Positions 16,590-25,891 of a stretch of DNA of 64,000 nucleotides are shown one piece after another. Position 1 is the first letter of the stretch; every line of letters begins with the position of its first letter. Below the pieces are notes generated by a model, which was given only the letters and a program-made list of their open reading frames with translations, was not told where the DNA came from and did not search any database. Source of the DNA: Perlabentimonas gracilis (GTDB lineage Bacteria > Bacteroidota > Bacteroidia > Bacteroidales > Tenuifilaceae); the NCBI RefSeq assembly GCF_011174675.1, contig NZ_JAANIG010000014.1, positions 1 to 64,000 of the forward strand, read 5' to 3'. The translations under genes and the position numbers were made by a program.

Positions 16590-18020
16590 CTATATGGATT
16601 CGGGTAACTTCATAGGCTCACCATTAACCAGTACGTTCTCAACATTAAAGTCTTTCACGTGGTTTATTCTATCCTCCTTTTTTACGTTGTTAAATGAGGA
16701 GTTTTTGATGGTTATACCCTTAACAGGAGCACGCTCGTAGGCATTTATAAACACAGCCCTATCGCTACTTTGGCTCGTTACGTTTTCGATATTGATATTG
16801 CGAACAATTGGGGTAAATGTTCCGGCATCACCCTCTTCGTAGTCAAAGTCGATATGTAGGATGGCTTGCCTTACTTTTCCCACATTTATATTGCGGACAA
16901 AGATATTTTCAATTGTTCCGCCTCGTAGCGAGTTGGTTTTAATCCTGATGATTCTGTCGAGATTTGGGCTATCCATAATACAATCCTCGGCAAATACGTT
17001 GCGTACATTCCCAGAGATCTCACTACCCATTACCACTCCACCATGGCCATCGCGCATGGTGCATCGGCGAACGATTATATTTTCGGCAGGTACGTTAAGC
17101 CGACGGCCATCGGCATTACGACCCGACTTTATGGCAATACAATCGTCTCCTGTATCGAAGTAGCAGTCCTGAATTAGAATGTTTCTGCTCGATTCGGGGT
17201 TGCAACCATCGTTGTTGGGGCCATGGCTTTTTACCGATACGTTGGAGATGGTGATGTTCTCCGAGAGTACAGGATGAATAACCCACATGGGTGAGTTAAT
17301 GATTGTTATTCCATCCATAAGGATGTTTTTACACCTGTAGAATTGCACGAACTTAGGGCGCAGGTAGTGCCCCGGGCCAAAAACACGCTCCTCAACCGGC
17401 ACGTTATCTTCAGCCATCTGTCTAAGCATGGCTACAGCATCTGCTTGATTTTCGGGACCAACCTCCCATGTTTTTCGGCTCCACTCACCCTTCCAGTGCC
17501 ACCAGTTTGCCGAGTCGGAATTTCCATCCAACGTTCCACTACCTGTTATGGCCACGTTCTCCTGCTCAAAGGCGTAAATGAATGGGGAGTAGTTGTAGCA
17601 CTCCGTTCCTTCCCAACGGGTAAAAACCATGGGGAGATAATCGGAATCGTTTCGGCTAAACCTAAGGGTTGCCTCTTCAGCAAGGTGGAGGTTCACGTTT
17701 GACTTCAGGTGAATTGCTCCCGTAAGATACACCCCTTTGGGGATTAGCACCGTACCACCCCCTGCCTCAGAGCACTCTACAATGGCAGTGTTAATAGCCA
17801 CTGTTGATTTTGTATTTCCCGTATTGTCTGCACCGTAATCGATAACATCAAAGGTTCGCTCGGGAAAGGTTGGGGCGGAGATTTGGGAAAGAATCTGTTG
17901 CATATACTCCCAGCCTACCTCCCCCTCACCTTTGCTAGGGGCTGTACTGCACGCCCCTAGCGAAAGGATAAAGGATATAGCTGCGAGTATGAACAGACCA
18001 AAGATTGATCGTTTTGTCAT
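16590..18020 (-). CDS. Polygalacturonase, GH28 lipoprotein
   Basis: About 476 residues from the ATG at 18020. The N-terminus ends in a lipobox LSLGAC, so the protein is probably lipidated and held at a membrane. All GH28 catalytic signatures are present: NND around 270-271, DD of GDDCIAIKSG at 292-293, the histidine of DGHGG near 326 and RIK near 359-361. It would hydrolyse alpha-1,4-galacturonosyl or rhamnogalacturonan linkages in oligosaccharides. Last gene of the pectin operon, 56 bases after the preceding gene. A perfect 14-base palindrome (18035-18048) lies 15 bases before the start. A longer frame to 18041 would add 7 residues in front of the signal peptide and is less likely. Confidence 0.93.
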   Translation of the reverse strand: MTKRSIFGLFILAAISFILSLGACSTAPSKGEGEVGWEYMQQILSQISAPTFPERTFDVIDYGADNTGNTKSTVAINTAIVECSEAGGGTVLIPKGVYLTGAIHLKSNVNLHLAEEATLRFSRNDSDYLPMVFTRWEGTECYNYSPFIYAFEQENVAITGSGTLDGNSDSANWWHWKGEWSRKTWEVGPENQADAVAMLRQMAEDNVPVEERVFGPGHYLRPKFVQFYRCKNILMDGITIINSPMWVIHPVLSENITISNVSVKSHGPNNDGCNPESSRNILIQDCYFDTGDDCIAIKSGRNADGRRLNVPAENIIVRRCTMRDGHGGVVMGSEISGNVRNVFAEDCIMDSPNLDRIIRIKTNSLRGGTIENIFVRNINVGKVRQAILHIDFDYEEGDAGTFTPIVRNINIENVTSQSSDRAVFINAYERAPVKGITIKNSSFNNVKKEDRINHVKDFNVENVLVNGEPMKLPESI

Positions 18021-18034
18021 ACTATGTGGTTTTG

Positions 18035-18048
18035 GACCCACTTGGGTC
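18035..18048. promoter_or_regulatory. Palindrome in the GH28 leader
   Basis: GACCCACTTGGGTC is self-complementary with a 2-base centre and lies 15 bases upstream of the GH28 start in the intergenic mRNA. It could fold near the ribosome entry site; function unknown. Confidence 0.35.
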
Positions 18049-18076
18049 TGGTTTATATTAAGAATTCAATAGAAAC

Positions 18077-21000
18077 CTACTGCTTAATAAATATCTTCCT
18101 GTCGCGCTTACCTTGGGTTTCTATTTGGATAATGTATGTACCTTGAGTTAAATTGCTGATGTCAATAACCTCTTTGGTACTATTGAGCTGTATCTGCATT
18201 ATAACCCTACCAGTGATACCAATTATTTTTACCTGCGTACCAAGAGCAATGTCATCAATACTAACATTTATATAGCTGGTTGCTGGGTTGGGGTAAACGT
18301 TAAACTTTTGGCTTTCGGTTATTCCAACGCTGGTTGCAATGGTAAAGTTAACCACATACTCTAGGGTGGTTTCGTCATCCTCCGCGGTAACGGTTACAGT
18401 TGCTGTACCGGGTAGTGCGTCGGCCTGCGCTATTTCAACCTCAGCATTCTCATCGGTTGCCACGGCAGTTACGGTTGGGATTGTTACTGTGCCGTATGGC
18501 AGCTCAATGTCGTACGCAAGAACCTCTGGGTCGAAATCGTCAACAGGAATCCCATCTACAATCAGGTTCTCAAGAGTTGCATCTGTAGAAACCAATCTGA
18601 AAATTACGGAGTAGGTAATGGTGGTAAACCCATTTAGTGCTGTTACCTCAACAAATGCTGTGTCGGGGAGGGTAGTGGTTGCCTGAATAATATCGATGAT
18701 AGCATCCTCGTTGTTTGCTACTGCTGAAACTACAGGTATTGTTGTAGGCTCTTCGGTGTATAGCACTTGGTATTCAGTAACCTCAGGATCGAATCCTTCA
18801 ATTAGTACATCATCAAGCTTAAGCTCAGCAAGGGTTGCATCCCAATTTGTAGTTTCAACCTTAGAGGGGATAAATAGTCCCTCACCTGGGGCATACGCAC
18901 CAGTTTCGTCCCAAACTATCCAATCGATAAGGGCAGCAATGTTGTGAGAACTGTTACCACCTCCAAATCGGAAGTATTGGTTTGTTGTTGTGGTGGCAGT
19001 TGTACCTGTGGCAATTGGCTCAGGATTCTCGTTGAGATAGAGATTTATTGATCCCTCCTCTTTGGTTATCCTATAAATGTTCCAATCGCTAAATAATACT
19101 CCCTCAGGTGCTACTATTTCTCCGCCATCTCCACCTCCGATACCTTCGTTCAGTCGAACTCTGTTATCTTCACGATTGATATACATTCTTTCGCGTATTC
19201 CATTATGATGTATATCAAATTCAAGAACCCTTCTTGCTTCATCGTTAGCCGCTTTTACCTTGAAAACAAATGTAACTGCAGGGGTTTCGGCTTGTAATGG
19301 AGTGCTCCACATAAAGGTAGTTCCAACAGTTTCAGTAATTAGTTCAAGGAAACTATTTGATTCATCCTCGTCATCGGTGATGATAGTGTTTGAATGGGCT
19401 GTGCCGTTAACGTTACTTGTGCTAAATTTTGGCTCTTGTGCATCGGGGAGCACGCTAGCATCATAGTATCTCCAGTTGTAATCGGCCTCAACAAACTCTA
19501 TGGTGTAGGTAAGCTCTGTAACCTCATCCTCAGCAGTAACCAGTATCAAAGTTTGGCCCGGGATTTCGGCTGCAGGGGTAATGTCAACAGTTGCCAGTGC
19601 ATCGGCAGCAGCTGCAGTTACCTCAGGAACTACTACGCTATTGATAGGCATATTAATGGTGTAACTTGTTACTTCAGGGTCGAACCCAATTAATGGTGCT
19701 CCATTAATATGTAGCTCTTCTAGCTTGGTGTTATCGGATTTATACCTAAATGCAACGGAGTATACAAGTTTAGTAAAACTATCCTCGGCTGTAACCGTTA
19801 CTGTGGTAACACCAGGTATTTCTGTAGCTTCAACAATGGCAACTGTTGCGTTTTCATGGTTTGCTTCGGCTGTTACAACAGGGATATCGGTTTCGCCAGT
19901 AGGTATTATGACCTCGTACTCGGTTACCTCTGGGTCAAACCCACCGATGGTCACTCCGTCCAGCATCAAGTCGCTCAAAGTAGCGTCATCATCTCCTTGA
20001 AGGAAAGTGACAGAGTATGTATTTTCGGTAACTCCATCCTCTGCAGTAACCACAACGGTTGCTTCGCCTGGAATATCCGCTGCTTGCGTAATCTCCATTG
20101 ATGCCAGCTCAGTATTGAGAACAGCAGTAACTGTTGGAGGAGTAGTGGCCTCAGCTGGAAGTAAAACGAAGTACTCCAATTCTTCGGGATCAAAACCATC
20201 AACTGTAACACCGTCAATAAGCAGGTCGGATAGGGTGGCATCTACTGAAATCAATTCAAAATTAACCGTGTAGGTTAGTTCAGTAGTGCCATCCTCAGCA
20301 GTAACTAGAATTGTTGCCTCACCATCTATCTCAGTTGCTTGGGTGATGTCGACTACCGCATTTTTATGTGTTGCTGTTGCTGTAACTTCTGCAGCTTGCT
20401 CGGTTGTCTCAAGGGGCAAAAACACAGTATAGCTTAGTGTTTCTGGGTCGAAGTCGGCAATTGGGTCGCCATTAACTGAAATGCTCGTTAGGGTAGCGTC
20501 CTCAGAAACCTCCCTAAACAGAATAGAGTAGGTTTTTGTACTGATACCGTTCTCGGCAGTAACTTGTACCTCTGTAGTTCCTGGGATTTCTGTGGCTGGG
20601 GTGATATCAACTTTAGCCTCAGAATCGTCAGAAACAGCTGTTACGGTTGGCACAATTGTGGTACCCTTTGGAAGCACAACCTCATAGTTAAGGGTGCTTG
20701 CTGAGAAGCCTTCGATTAGGGAGCCATCAACATTCAGCTCTGCCAGGTCGGCATTCCAGCTGGGGGTAACCACTGGGTCGGGAATTGCAGCACCCTCACC
20801 GGGGGCATAGGCACCGGTTATATCCCAAATAATCCAGTCCATTGTGTAACCTACGCTTCTATTACTGTCGCCGTTGCCAAACCTGAAGTAGTTGTTTGAA
20901 CCTGAAGCTGGGGTAGCCTCAATAAATGGAGTGGCCGACTCATTGAGGTAAACCTTCACGGTTTTGGGTTCAGCATCGTTATCAATCACAAAGCGGAAGG

Positions 21001-21496
21001 TGTTCCATTCTGTTAAATCAAATTCTGTAGGTAAGTCATGGGTTACGTCGGTACCACGTCTAACCCTAATTTGATCTGAATTCATAATAAAGAACTGCTC
21101 TCTTGCTCCCCCAAAATCAATGTCAAGATCGAGGGTCCAGTCTAAATTTTCATAATCAAATGCTTTAATCCTTGTAACAAGAGTTAGCTTTGATGTTCCC
21201 GAAGGAATGTTTGAACGCCACATTCCACGTTGAGCAGCAGCATCATCATTGAACTGTAAAAGGAAATTACTTCCATCCTCAGGATCAACAATAATCGTAC
21301 TCCAGGAGTCAAAAACCTCATTGGTAACACCCGAAACGTTAGATCGGGAGAATTGAGGAAGTCCATTTTCAATTGGATGAGTACTCCCATCATAAATTGT
21401 CCATTCCTGCGCCTGCAGGTTCCCGGCAAATAGAACCATCAGTACGATGGTCGATAGGTACCTGCAAATTCGTTGTAGTGTAGATTTTTTCCTCAT
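18077..21496 (-). CDS. Secreted cadherin-like/LamG-like repeat protein with T9SS domain
   Basis: 1139 residues: signal peptide (about 1-29); a first LamG-like beta-sandwich (about 30-230) closing with the motif MDWIIWD.TGAYAPGEG; about five cadherin-like beta-sandwich repeats of the PF12733 type, each reading roughly 'ATLSDL.IDG..I.GFDPEV..Y.V.LP' then 'VTAEDG.T..TY.V.F' (about 240-670); a second copy of the LamG-like module (about 677-890) closing with the same motif; two more PF12733-type repeats (about 900-1065); and a Por sorting domain beginning FNVYPNPATSYINV. No enzyme motif was found. Placement between GH105 and GH28 suggests a surface pectin-binding role, which is inference. Confidence 0.82.
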   Translation of the reverse strand: MRKKSTLQRICRYLSTIVLMVLFAGNLQAQEWTIYDGSTHPIENGLPQFSRSNVSGVTNEVFDSWSTIIVDPEDGSNFLLQFNDDAAAQRGMWRSNIPSGTSKLTLVTRIKAFDYENLDWTLDLDIDFGGAREQFFIMNSDQIRVRRGTDVTHDLPTEFDLTEWNTFRFVIDNDAEPKTVKVYLNESATPFIEATPASGSNNYFRFGNGDSNRSVGYTMDWIIWDITGAYAPGEGAAIPDPVVTPSWNADLAELNVDGSLIEGFSASTLNYEVVLPKGTTIVPTVTAVSDDSEAKVDITPATEIPGTTEVQVTAENGISTKTYSILFREVSEDATLTSISVNGDPIADFDPETLSYTVFLPLETTEQAAEVTATATHKNAVVDITQATEIDGEATILVTAEDGTTELTYTVNFELISVDATLSDLLIDGVTVDGFDPEELEYFVLLPAEATTPPTVTAVLNTELASMEITQAADIPGEATVVVTAEDGVTENTYSVTFLQGDDDATLSDLMLDGVTIGGFDPEVTEYEVIIPTGETDIPVVTAEANHENATVAIVEATEIPGVTTVTVTAEDSFTKLVYSVAFRYKSDNTKLEELHINGAPLIGFDPEVTSYTINMPINSVVVPEVTAAAADALATVDITPAAEIPGQTLILVTAEDEVTELTYTIEFVEADYNWRYYDASVLPDAQEPKFSTSNVNGTAHSNTIITDDEDESNSFLELITETVGTTFMWSTPLQAETPAVTFVFKVKAANDEARRVLEFDIHHNGIRERMYINREDNRVRLNEGIGGGDGGEIVAPEGVLFSDWNIYRITKEEGSINLYLNENPEPIATGTTATTTTNQYFRFGGGNSSHNIAALIDWIVWDETGAYAPGEGLFIPSKVETTNWDATLAELKLDDVLIEGFDPEVTEYQVLYTEEPTTIPVVSAVANNEDAIIDIIQATTTLPDTAFVEVTALNGFTTITYSVIFRLVSTDATLENLIVDGIPVDDFDPEVLAYDIELPYGTVTIPTVTAVATDENAEVEIAQADALPGTATVTVTAEDDETTLEYVVNFTIATSVGITESQKFNVYPNPATSYINVSIDDIALGTQVKIIGITGRVIMQIQLNSTKEVIDISNLTQGTYIIQIETQGKRDRKIFIKQ

Positions 21497-21552
21497 AGTG
21501 ATTTGTTTTTAAGGGTTTGTAATTAGGTGTTTATTGGGTATTATGTAAGAAC

Positions 21553-22797
21553 CTATTTCTGCTTGGTAAGGTTTATACCAGCCTTATCCATCTCCATACT
21601 GAGGAGGATGAACGGCCCAACGCCTTTGGGGTCGTTGCTGCGGATAATCTCGTTGATGTAGTACTCGTAGGAACCATCGCGATAGGGATTGCCCCCCAGG
21701 CCTGCAACACCGCACACCTGATTAAGGTTTATATTTCCCTCCCCATCGTAGCTAATTAAGTGGTCTAGAATTCCTTGAAATGCCTTTTGTGCCTTTTCGG
21801 CATAGCTATCGTTGAGGTACTGGTTGTTTACTCCCTTTATCATGGTGTAGGCAAACATGCACGATGCCGATGCCTCGAGGTAGTTACCCTCTCGATCCAT
21901 CTGATCGACTACTTGGTACCACAACCCTGTTTCTGCATCCTGATAGTTTGAGATGGCTTCCATTAGCCTGTTCAATATTTCAACAATCTGATTTCGGCCA
22001 GCATGATCAGTAGGGAAGTAATCGAGAACATCAACCAACGCCATGGCGTACCAGCCCATTGCCCTGCCCCAAAAATGCGGCGAATGCCCTGTTTCTGGGT
22101 CACTCCAAGCCTGTTCGCGGCTATCGTCGTATGCATGGTAAAGGAGGCCTGTAGCTTCGTCGCGGGTTTTCTGCTCCACCAGAGTAACCTGTAACAGCAC
22201 GTCATCAAAATTCTCGGGCTGGTTGAATATCTTTCCATACCGAGTGTAGAATGGTGTATTCATATATACACCATCGAGCCAAAGTTGGTGGGGGTATACC
22301 TTTTTGTGCCAGAACCCTCCCTCGGGGATTCGTGGGTGCGATTCGAGCTGCTCACGAAGGGTTTCCAGTGCTGTAAGATATCGCTTATCCTTTGTGTGCT
22401 CGTACAGATCGAAAAGGTTTATCCCTGGCTTAATATGATCGATATTGTAGTTGGGTAGGTTGTAGTTAAACATAATTTTCCCATCGCTATCAATCATGGT
22501 GTCGTAGTACCCCTTGATGTAATCGAAATACTTTTGCTCACCGGTTTGTTCCCACACCTTTCTGATTGCCATTAGCATAAGCCCATGGGTGTAGTTCCAT
22601 TTTGGTTTTTTCTCAAAGTCGAACATCCAAGCCTCGGGATTTCGTTTCATCTCCGATTCGACCATTTGCATATGCCATGAAGTTTGTTCCTTTTCGGACG
22701 TGCGGCAAAAGGTTAGCGTAAGGGCAAGTACCACCACAAATATGGGTATGCTTACTGCTATCTGTTTTCTTACTGATTTTGGGTTGTACGGTGTCAT
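21553..22797 (-). CDS. Unsaturated galacturonyl/rhamnogalacturonyl hydrolase, GH105
   Basis: A 414-residue protein with an N-terminal hydrophobic segment ending LTLTFC, a probable lipoprotein signal. The body is an (alpha/alpha)6-barrel glycosidase of the YteR/GH105 type: WLDGVYMNTPFYTRYG supplies one conserved aspartate and HFWGRAMGWYAMALVDVL the active-site segment around the second. The enzyme removes the 4,5-unsaturated uronic acid that pectate lyases leave at the non-reducing end, giving 5-keto-4-deoxyuronate, the substrate of KduI encoded at 41667. It lies 37 bases after a pectate lyase gene in the same operon. Confidence 0.92.
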   Translation of the reverse strand: MTPYNPKSVRKQIAVSIPIFVVVLALTLTFCRTSEKEQTSWHMQMVESEMKRNPEAWMFDFEKKPKWNYTHGLMLMAIRKVWEQTGEQKYFDYIKGYYDTMIDSDGKIMFNYNLPNYNIDHIKPGINLFDLYEHTKDKRYLTALETLREQLESHPRIPEGGFWHKKVYPHQLWLDGVYMNTPFYTRYGKIFNQPENFDDVLLQVTLVEQKTRDEATGLLYHAYDDSREQAWSDPETGHSPHFWGRAMGWYAMALVDVLDYFPTDHAGRNQIVEILNRLMEAISNYQDAETGLWYQVVDQMDREGNYLEASASCMFAYTMIKGVNNQYLNDSYAEKAQKAFQGILDHLISYDGEGNINLNQVCGVAGLGGNPYRDGSYEYYINEIIRSNDPKGVGPFILLSMEMDKAGINLTKQK

Positions 22798-22834
22798 ATT
22801 GGTAATAAATTTGGCCCAACTGAAATGGGCGATT

Positions 22835-24133
22835 CTACTGAACTAATAATCTTCGGGTGATGCTTTTGCCTTTGAATTCAATTTGAACAATGTAGATTCC
22901 TGAACGGAGGTCGCCCCTTTGGAGCTGTATCTCATTTTGGCCGGCGGGGTAAGTACCGTGTGTTACAACCTGTGTAACCTGCCCAATAAGATTGTATAGC
23001 TTAACTGTAGCAGTTCCCGATGTGGGGAGGGTGAACACAATATTGGTGTAATGAACCAAGGGGTTGGGATAACATTTAAGATCGATAGCTAAGCTATTGA
23101 ACATTGGATTCGCAGAGTTAACCGGGTTGTCGTATGTTCCTGCATTGGCCATTACAAATTCTTTAACCGCTTCAGCATCATCAAGGGAGTACTCGTAGTA
23201 ATCGGAAGGATCCCACTCTATACCTTCGGGTTTTGTCGATATGTCACCGCTTTCAACAGTTACACTTCCAATGTCAACAATATATCCAGGCTGCGATGTG
23301 TTATCGTAAAACTGAACCGGGTAAACTACCTTCTCGAAGTAGTTGTGCTCTGAGTAGATTTTTGCGCTAGCACCAACTCCAACGCCATAGCCATTGCTAA
23401 TAGCGTAGTCCATTTCGCGGCCATAGCCGCCCATATTGTAGTAGTAGTTGTTGAAAAGATGCACCATGCCAAACCTTACCCTTGGGTGCCGTTGGGTGGT
23501 TTCGTTGAACCAGTTGTGGTGCATGGTAACCTTGTAGCTCTCGGTGTAGGTATCGGAGTCGCTACTCCCAATTAGGCTGGCCTTATTGTTTTGCCCAAAT
23601 AGGCAGTTCGATACGGTAACGTAGCTTGCACCATTGGTAATATCAACAGCCCCATCGCCCTGGCGAAGGAAGGTGCAATGATCGACCCATATGTGGCTAC
23701 ATGTTCCCTTAATTTGAATGCCATCCCAGTCTTGCTCCTTACCATCCCAGTCGCCTTCAAGGAAAGTGTCTGAAATAACTAAGTTTTTGAAGATTATGTT
23801 TTTAACATTGTTGCCAACGGAAAAGCCTCCTTCAACAATACCCGATTGTGCATTGAGCCCAATAATAGTTTTGTTGGAGCCCACGGAAATATGCCGCCCC
23901 TTTGGCGTAATGGTAATTAGCCCATCTATTTGTATGATATAGGGTTGTGGGTCGGTGCTGTATATCATAAGGTCGGTCATATTATCAACTGTAACTACAT
24001 TACCGCCTGCCCCTCCAGTTGTTCCATCTTGGCCATCGGCATTAACCGAAGCCCAACCAATAGGGCCAGTTTGCCCCATGGCGTATACAGCAAATAAAGT
24101 AAGTATTGTAAAGTGTGTAAAAAGTTTTCTCAT
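22835..24133 (-). CDS. Pectate lyase, PL1 family, with T9SS sorting domain
   Basis: 432 residues: signal peptide (about 1-20), a right-handed parallel beta-helix and a C-terminal Por domain (from about 350; KCYPNPLVHYTNIVF ... RRLLVQ). PL1 signatures are intact: IWVDHCTF for calcium binding and the catalytic arginine segment RHPRVRFG. It cleaves polygalacturonate by beta-elimination outside the cell. Export through T9SS, rather than lipid anchoring like its neighbours, points to a cell-surface or released enzyme that begins pectin breakdown. An inverted repeat at 24217-24241 lies in the spacer before it. Confidence 0.94.
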   Translation of the reverse strand: MRKLFTHFTILTLFAVYAMGQTGPIGWASVNADGQDGTTGGAGGNVVTVDNMTDLMIYSTDPQPYIIQIDGLITITPKGRHISVGSNKTIIGLNAQSGIVEGGFSVGNNVKNIIFKNLVISDTFLEGDWDGKEQDWDGIQIKGTCSHIWVDHCTFLRQGDGAVDITNGASYVTVSNCLFGQNNKASLIGSSDSDTYTESYKVTMHHNWFNETTQRHPRVRFGMVHLFNNYYYNMGGYGREMDYAISNGYGVGVGASAKIYSEHNYFEKVVYPVQFYDNTSQPGYIVDIGSVTVESGDISTKPEGIEWDPSDYYEYSLDDAEAVKEFVMANAGTYDNPVNSANPMFNSLAIDLKCYPNPLVHYTNIVFTLPTSGTATVKLYNLIGQVTQVVTHGTYPAGQNEIQLQRGDLRSGIYIVQIEFKGKSITRRLLVQ

Positions 24134-24216
24134 ATAGTGTATTTATTTGTAAGGCATATTTTCAGGCTCCAATTAGCTGGCTAATACTTTGTGGTTACTT
24201 GGTTAAAACCTGAAGC

Positions 24217-24241
24217 ATTGCTGGGGAAATACCCCAGCAAT
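24217..24241. promoter_or_regulatory. Stable hairpin in the pectin operon spacer
   Basis: ATTGCTGGGG (24217-24226) pairs perfectly with CCCCAGCAAT (24232-24241) around a 5-base loop. On the minus strand no U-run follows, so it is more likely an mRNA-stabilising or processing hairpin between the SusCD part and the lyase/hydrolase part than a full terminator. Confidence 0.6.
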
Positions 24242-24255
24242 ACTAGGTTGTGTGC

Positions 24256-25851
24256 TTACTGTAACCAGCGTGGATCGCCAATCTCGTAAAGAATTAGCTC
24301 CTCATTGGTTACTTTAAAGTTCCCTGCCTCAGGGTTAATAAACCCTGGATTGTAGGTAGTGTAGTTTCCGCTATCGTATACAGTAAGTTCAGGGTTGGTA
24401 AGCACCGGAGCGTTAAAGTAGTTGTTACTGCTCATCTCCACCACTGTAGTGGCCGACTGGTTTGAGTAGCTGCCCAGTGTTTCCACAAAAATGTTTCGGT
24501 TTACATGAATTTCATGCGATGCCAACCTGATGTAAAGAATTCGTCGAGTAGTACCTTCTGTTGATATGATATTATAGAAGGTATTGTTCTCAATGGTTAT
24601 CACCACGTGGTGATCTTCAGAGAAGGTAACAGCATTATCTAACCTGAAAAGATCTCGATTATTGGCGCTGTTGTATACCGTATTATTAATAAAATCGAAT
24701 TTCTTGGGCATACCGCTGCGGAAGTCGATGAAATCACCACCATCGCAAATTACGTTATGAATAATATTGCCCTTATAGGTAACCGATTCAACCAGCACCG
24801 CATTGCTTCCGTACACAATACCCTTGGTGTAGTGCCTTATAATACAGTCCTCAACAAGCAAATCGCCATAGGTTTCGCCTGCCGCTATTACCTCGTTGTA
24901 AACCACGGTTTGATTCCCATCCGAAGTGGTTCCATCTAGAATTAAATCTTTAAGCCTTAGTCCTGCACCAGCGTTTAGCCTAATTACAGCGCCATTAATA
25001 ACAGGCCTATCGTAAGGTAGTGCACCAATAATCTCAACTGTAGCAGGAATTAGTATGCTCGATGCCACGTTGTACTCGCCCGGCATAACGGCAAAGCGTT
25101 GGTTTGCAGTAGCTGCTTCCAGAAGGCTAACAATATCGTCAGTAGGCCTAACCACAATGGCGTTGCTAATGTCGATGTATGTGGTGAAAACTGCTGTTCC
25201 TCTCGTTTTACCGTTGTATATAAGCTTTGCAGTATACTCGGTTTCTCCATCTAGCCCATCAATTACAACTATACCATTCTGAATTTCGCTACCCAAAAGG
25301 GTGCGAGTGATATCACCGGGTGTGATGACAACTTTTGTGGCAGGTTCGCCAGCTGGCCATCGAAGGGTTACACCGGTGTTGGTTATATCCTCAAGGGCAA
25401 CAGGGAAGAATATCTGTTCAGGGCGTGTTTTGGTTACAATGGCTGTCCATTTCGACTCATCAATTTGTTCGCCAAATGCCTTTACCCTTATGGAGTAAAA
25501 GGTTTCGCCTGCAAAGCCGGGGATAGTGAGAGGAAGGTCGTCAATTGAAACTCCCGTTAGCTCTCTTACTAGTTCACCATCGAATGTGGGCTCTAGGTCG
25601 TCAAGAGAGGCCTCCTGATCCTGAACAGCATTTTCAAAAATCTCTACTTTATAGTGTTCGGCATTTTTTACCGGCTTCCAGCTAAGCCTTATAGAGGTTT
25701 GATTTACTATCATTGCCTCAATATCGGTGGGGGAGAACAAGCGACTAACTTCGAGTTCGGTAATCTCAACAAGTTCGTCTTTGCATCCAGCAGTAAACAG
25801 AACCGCCGCAATGCCTGCTATGTATAGAATGTGCTTGAATATCTTTTTCAT
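24256..25851 (-). CDS. DUF4957/DUF5123-type surface lipoprotein in SusE/F position
   Basis: 531 residues. A lipobox is visible (VLFTAGC at about 17-23). Two fibronectin-III-like segments follow (about 35-145 and 150-225; 'IRLSWKPVKNAEHYKVEI', 'FYSIRVKAFGEQ'), then a right-handed beta-helix region (about 230-470) resembling DUF4957, and a C-terminal block typical of DUF5123 ending GNFKVTNEELILYEIGDPRW. Such proteins are regularly encoded after SusC/SusD in pectin loci, where SusE/F-like glycan-binding lipoproteins would be. The beta-helix resembles pectate lyase folds, but no catalytic arginine/calcium set was recognised, so binding rather than cleavage is the more careful prediction. Confidence 0.8.
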   Translation of the reverse strand: MKKIFKHILYIAGIAAVLFTAGCKDELVEITELEVSRLFSPTDIEAMIVNQTSIRLSWKPVKNAEHYKVEIFENAVQDQEASLDDLEPTFDGELVRELTGVSIDDLPLTIPGFAGETFYSIRVKAFGEQIDESKWTAIVTKTRPEQIFFPVALEDITNTGVTLRWPAGEPATKVVITPGDITRTLLGSEIQNGIVVIDGLDGETEYTAKLIYNGKTRGTAVFTTYIDISNAIVVRPTDDIVSLLEAATANQRFAVMPGEYNVASSILIPATVEIIGALPYDRPVINGAVIRLNAGAGLRLKDLILDGTTSDGNQTVVYNEVIAAGETYGDLLVEDCIIRHYTKGIVYGSNAVLVESVTYKGNIIHNVICDGGDFIDFRSGMPKKFDFINNTVYNSANNRDLFRLDNAVTFSEDHHVVITIENNTFYNIISTEGTTRRILYIRLASHEIHVNRNIFVETLGSYSNQSATTVVEMSSNNYFNAPVLTNPELTVYDSGNYTTYNPGFINPEAGNFKVTNEELILYEIGDPRWLQ

Positions 25852-25891
25852 TGTTGTAGTTTTTTTTGATTTCTAACAGACAATTAAATCA

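Noticed and set aside
24256-25851. Calling the SusE/F-position lipoprotein an active pectate lyase
   Set aside because: Beta-helix character is visible but the DH and RxPxxR-type motifs seen in the two real lyases are missing.
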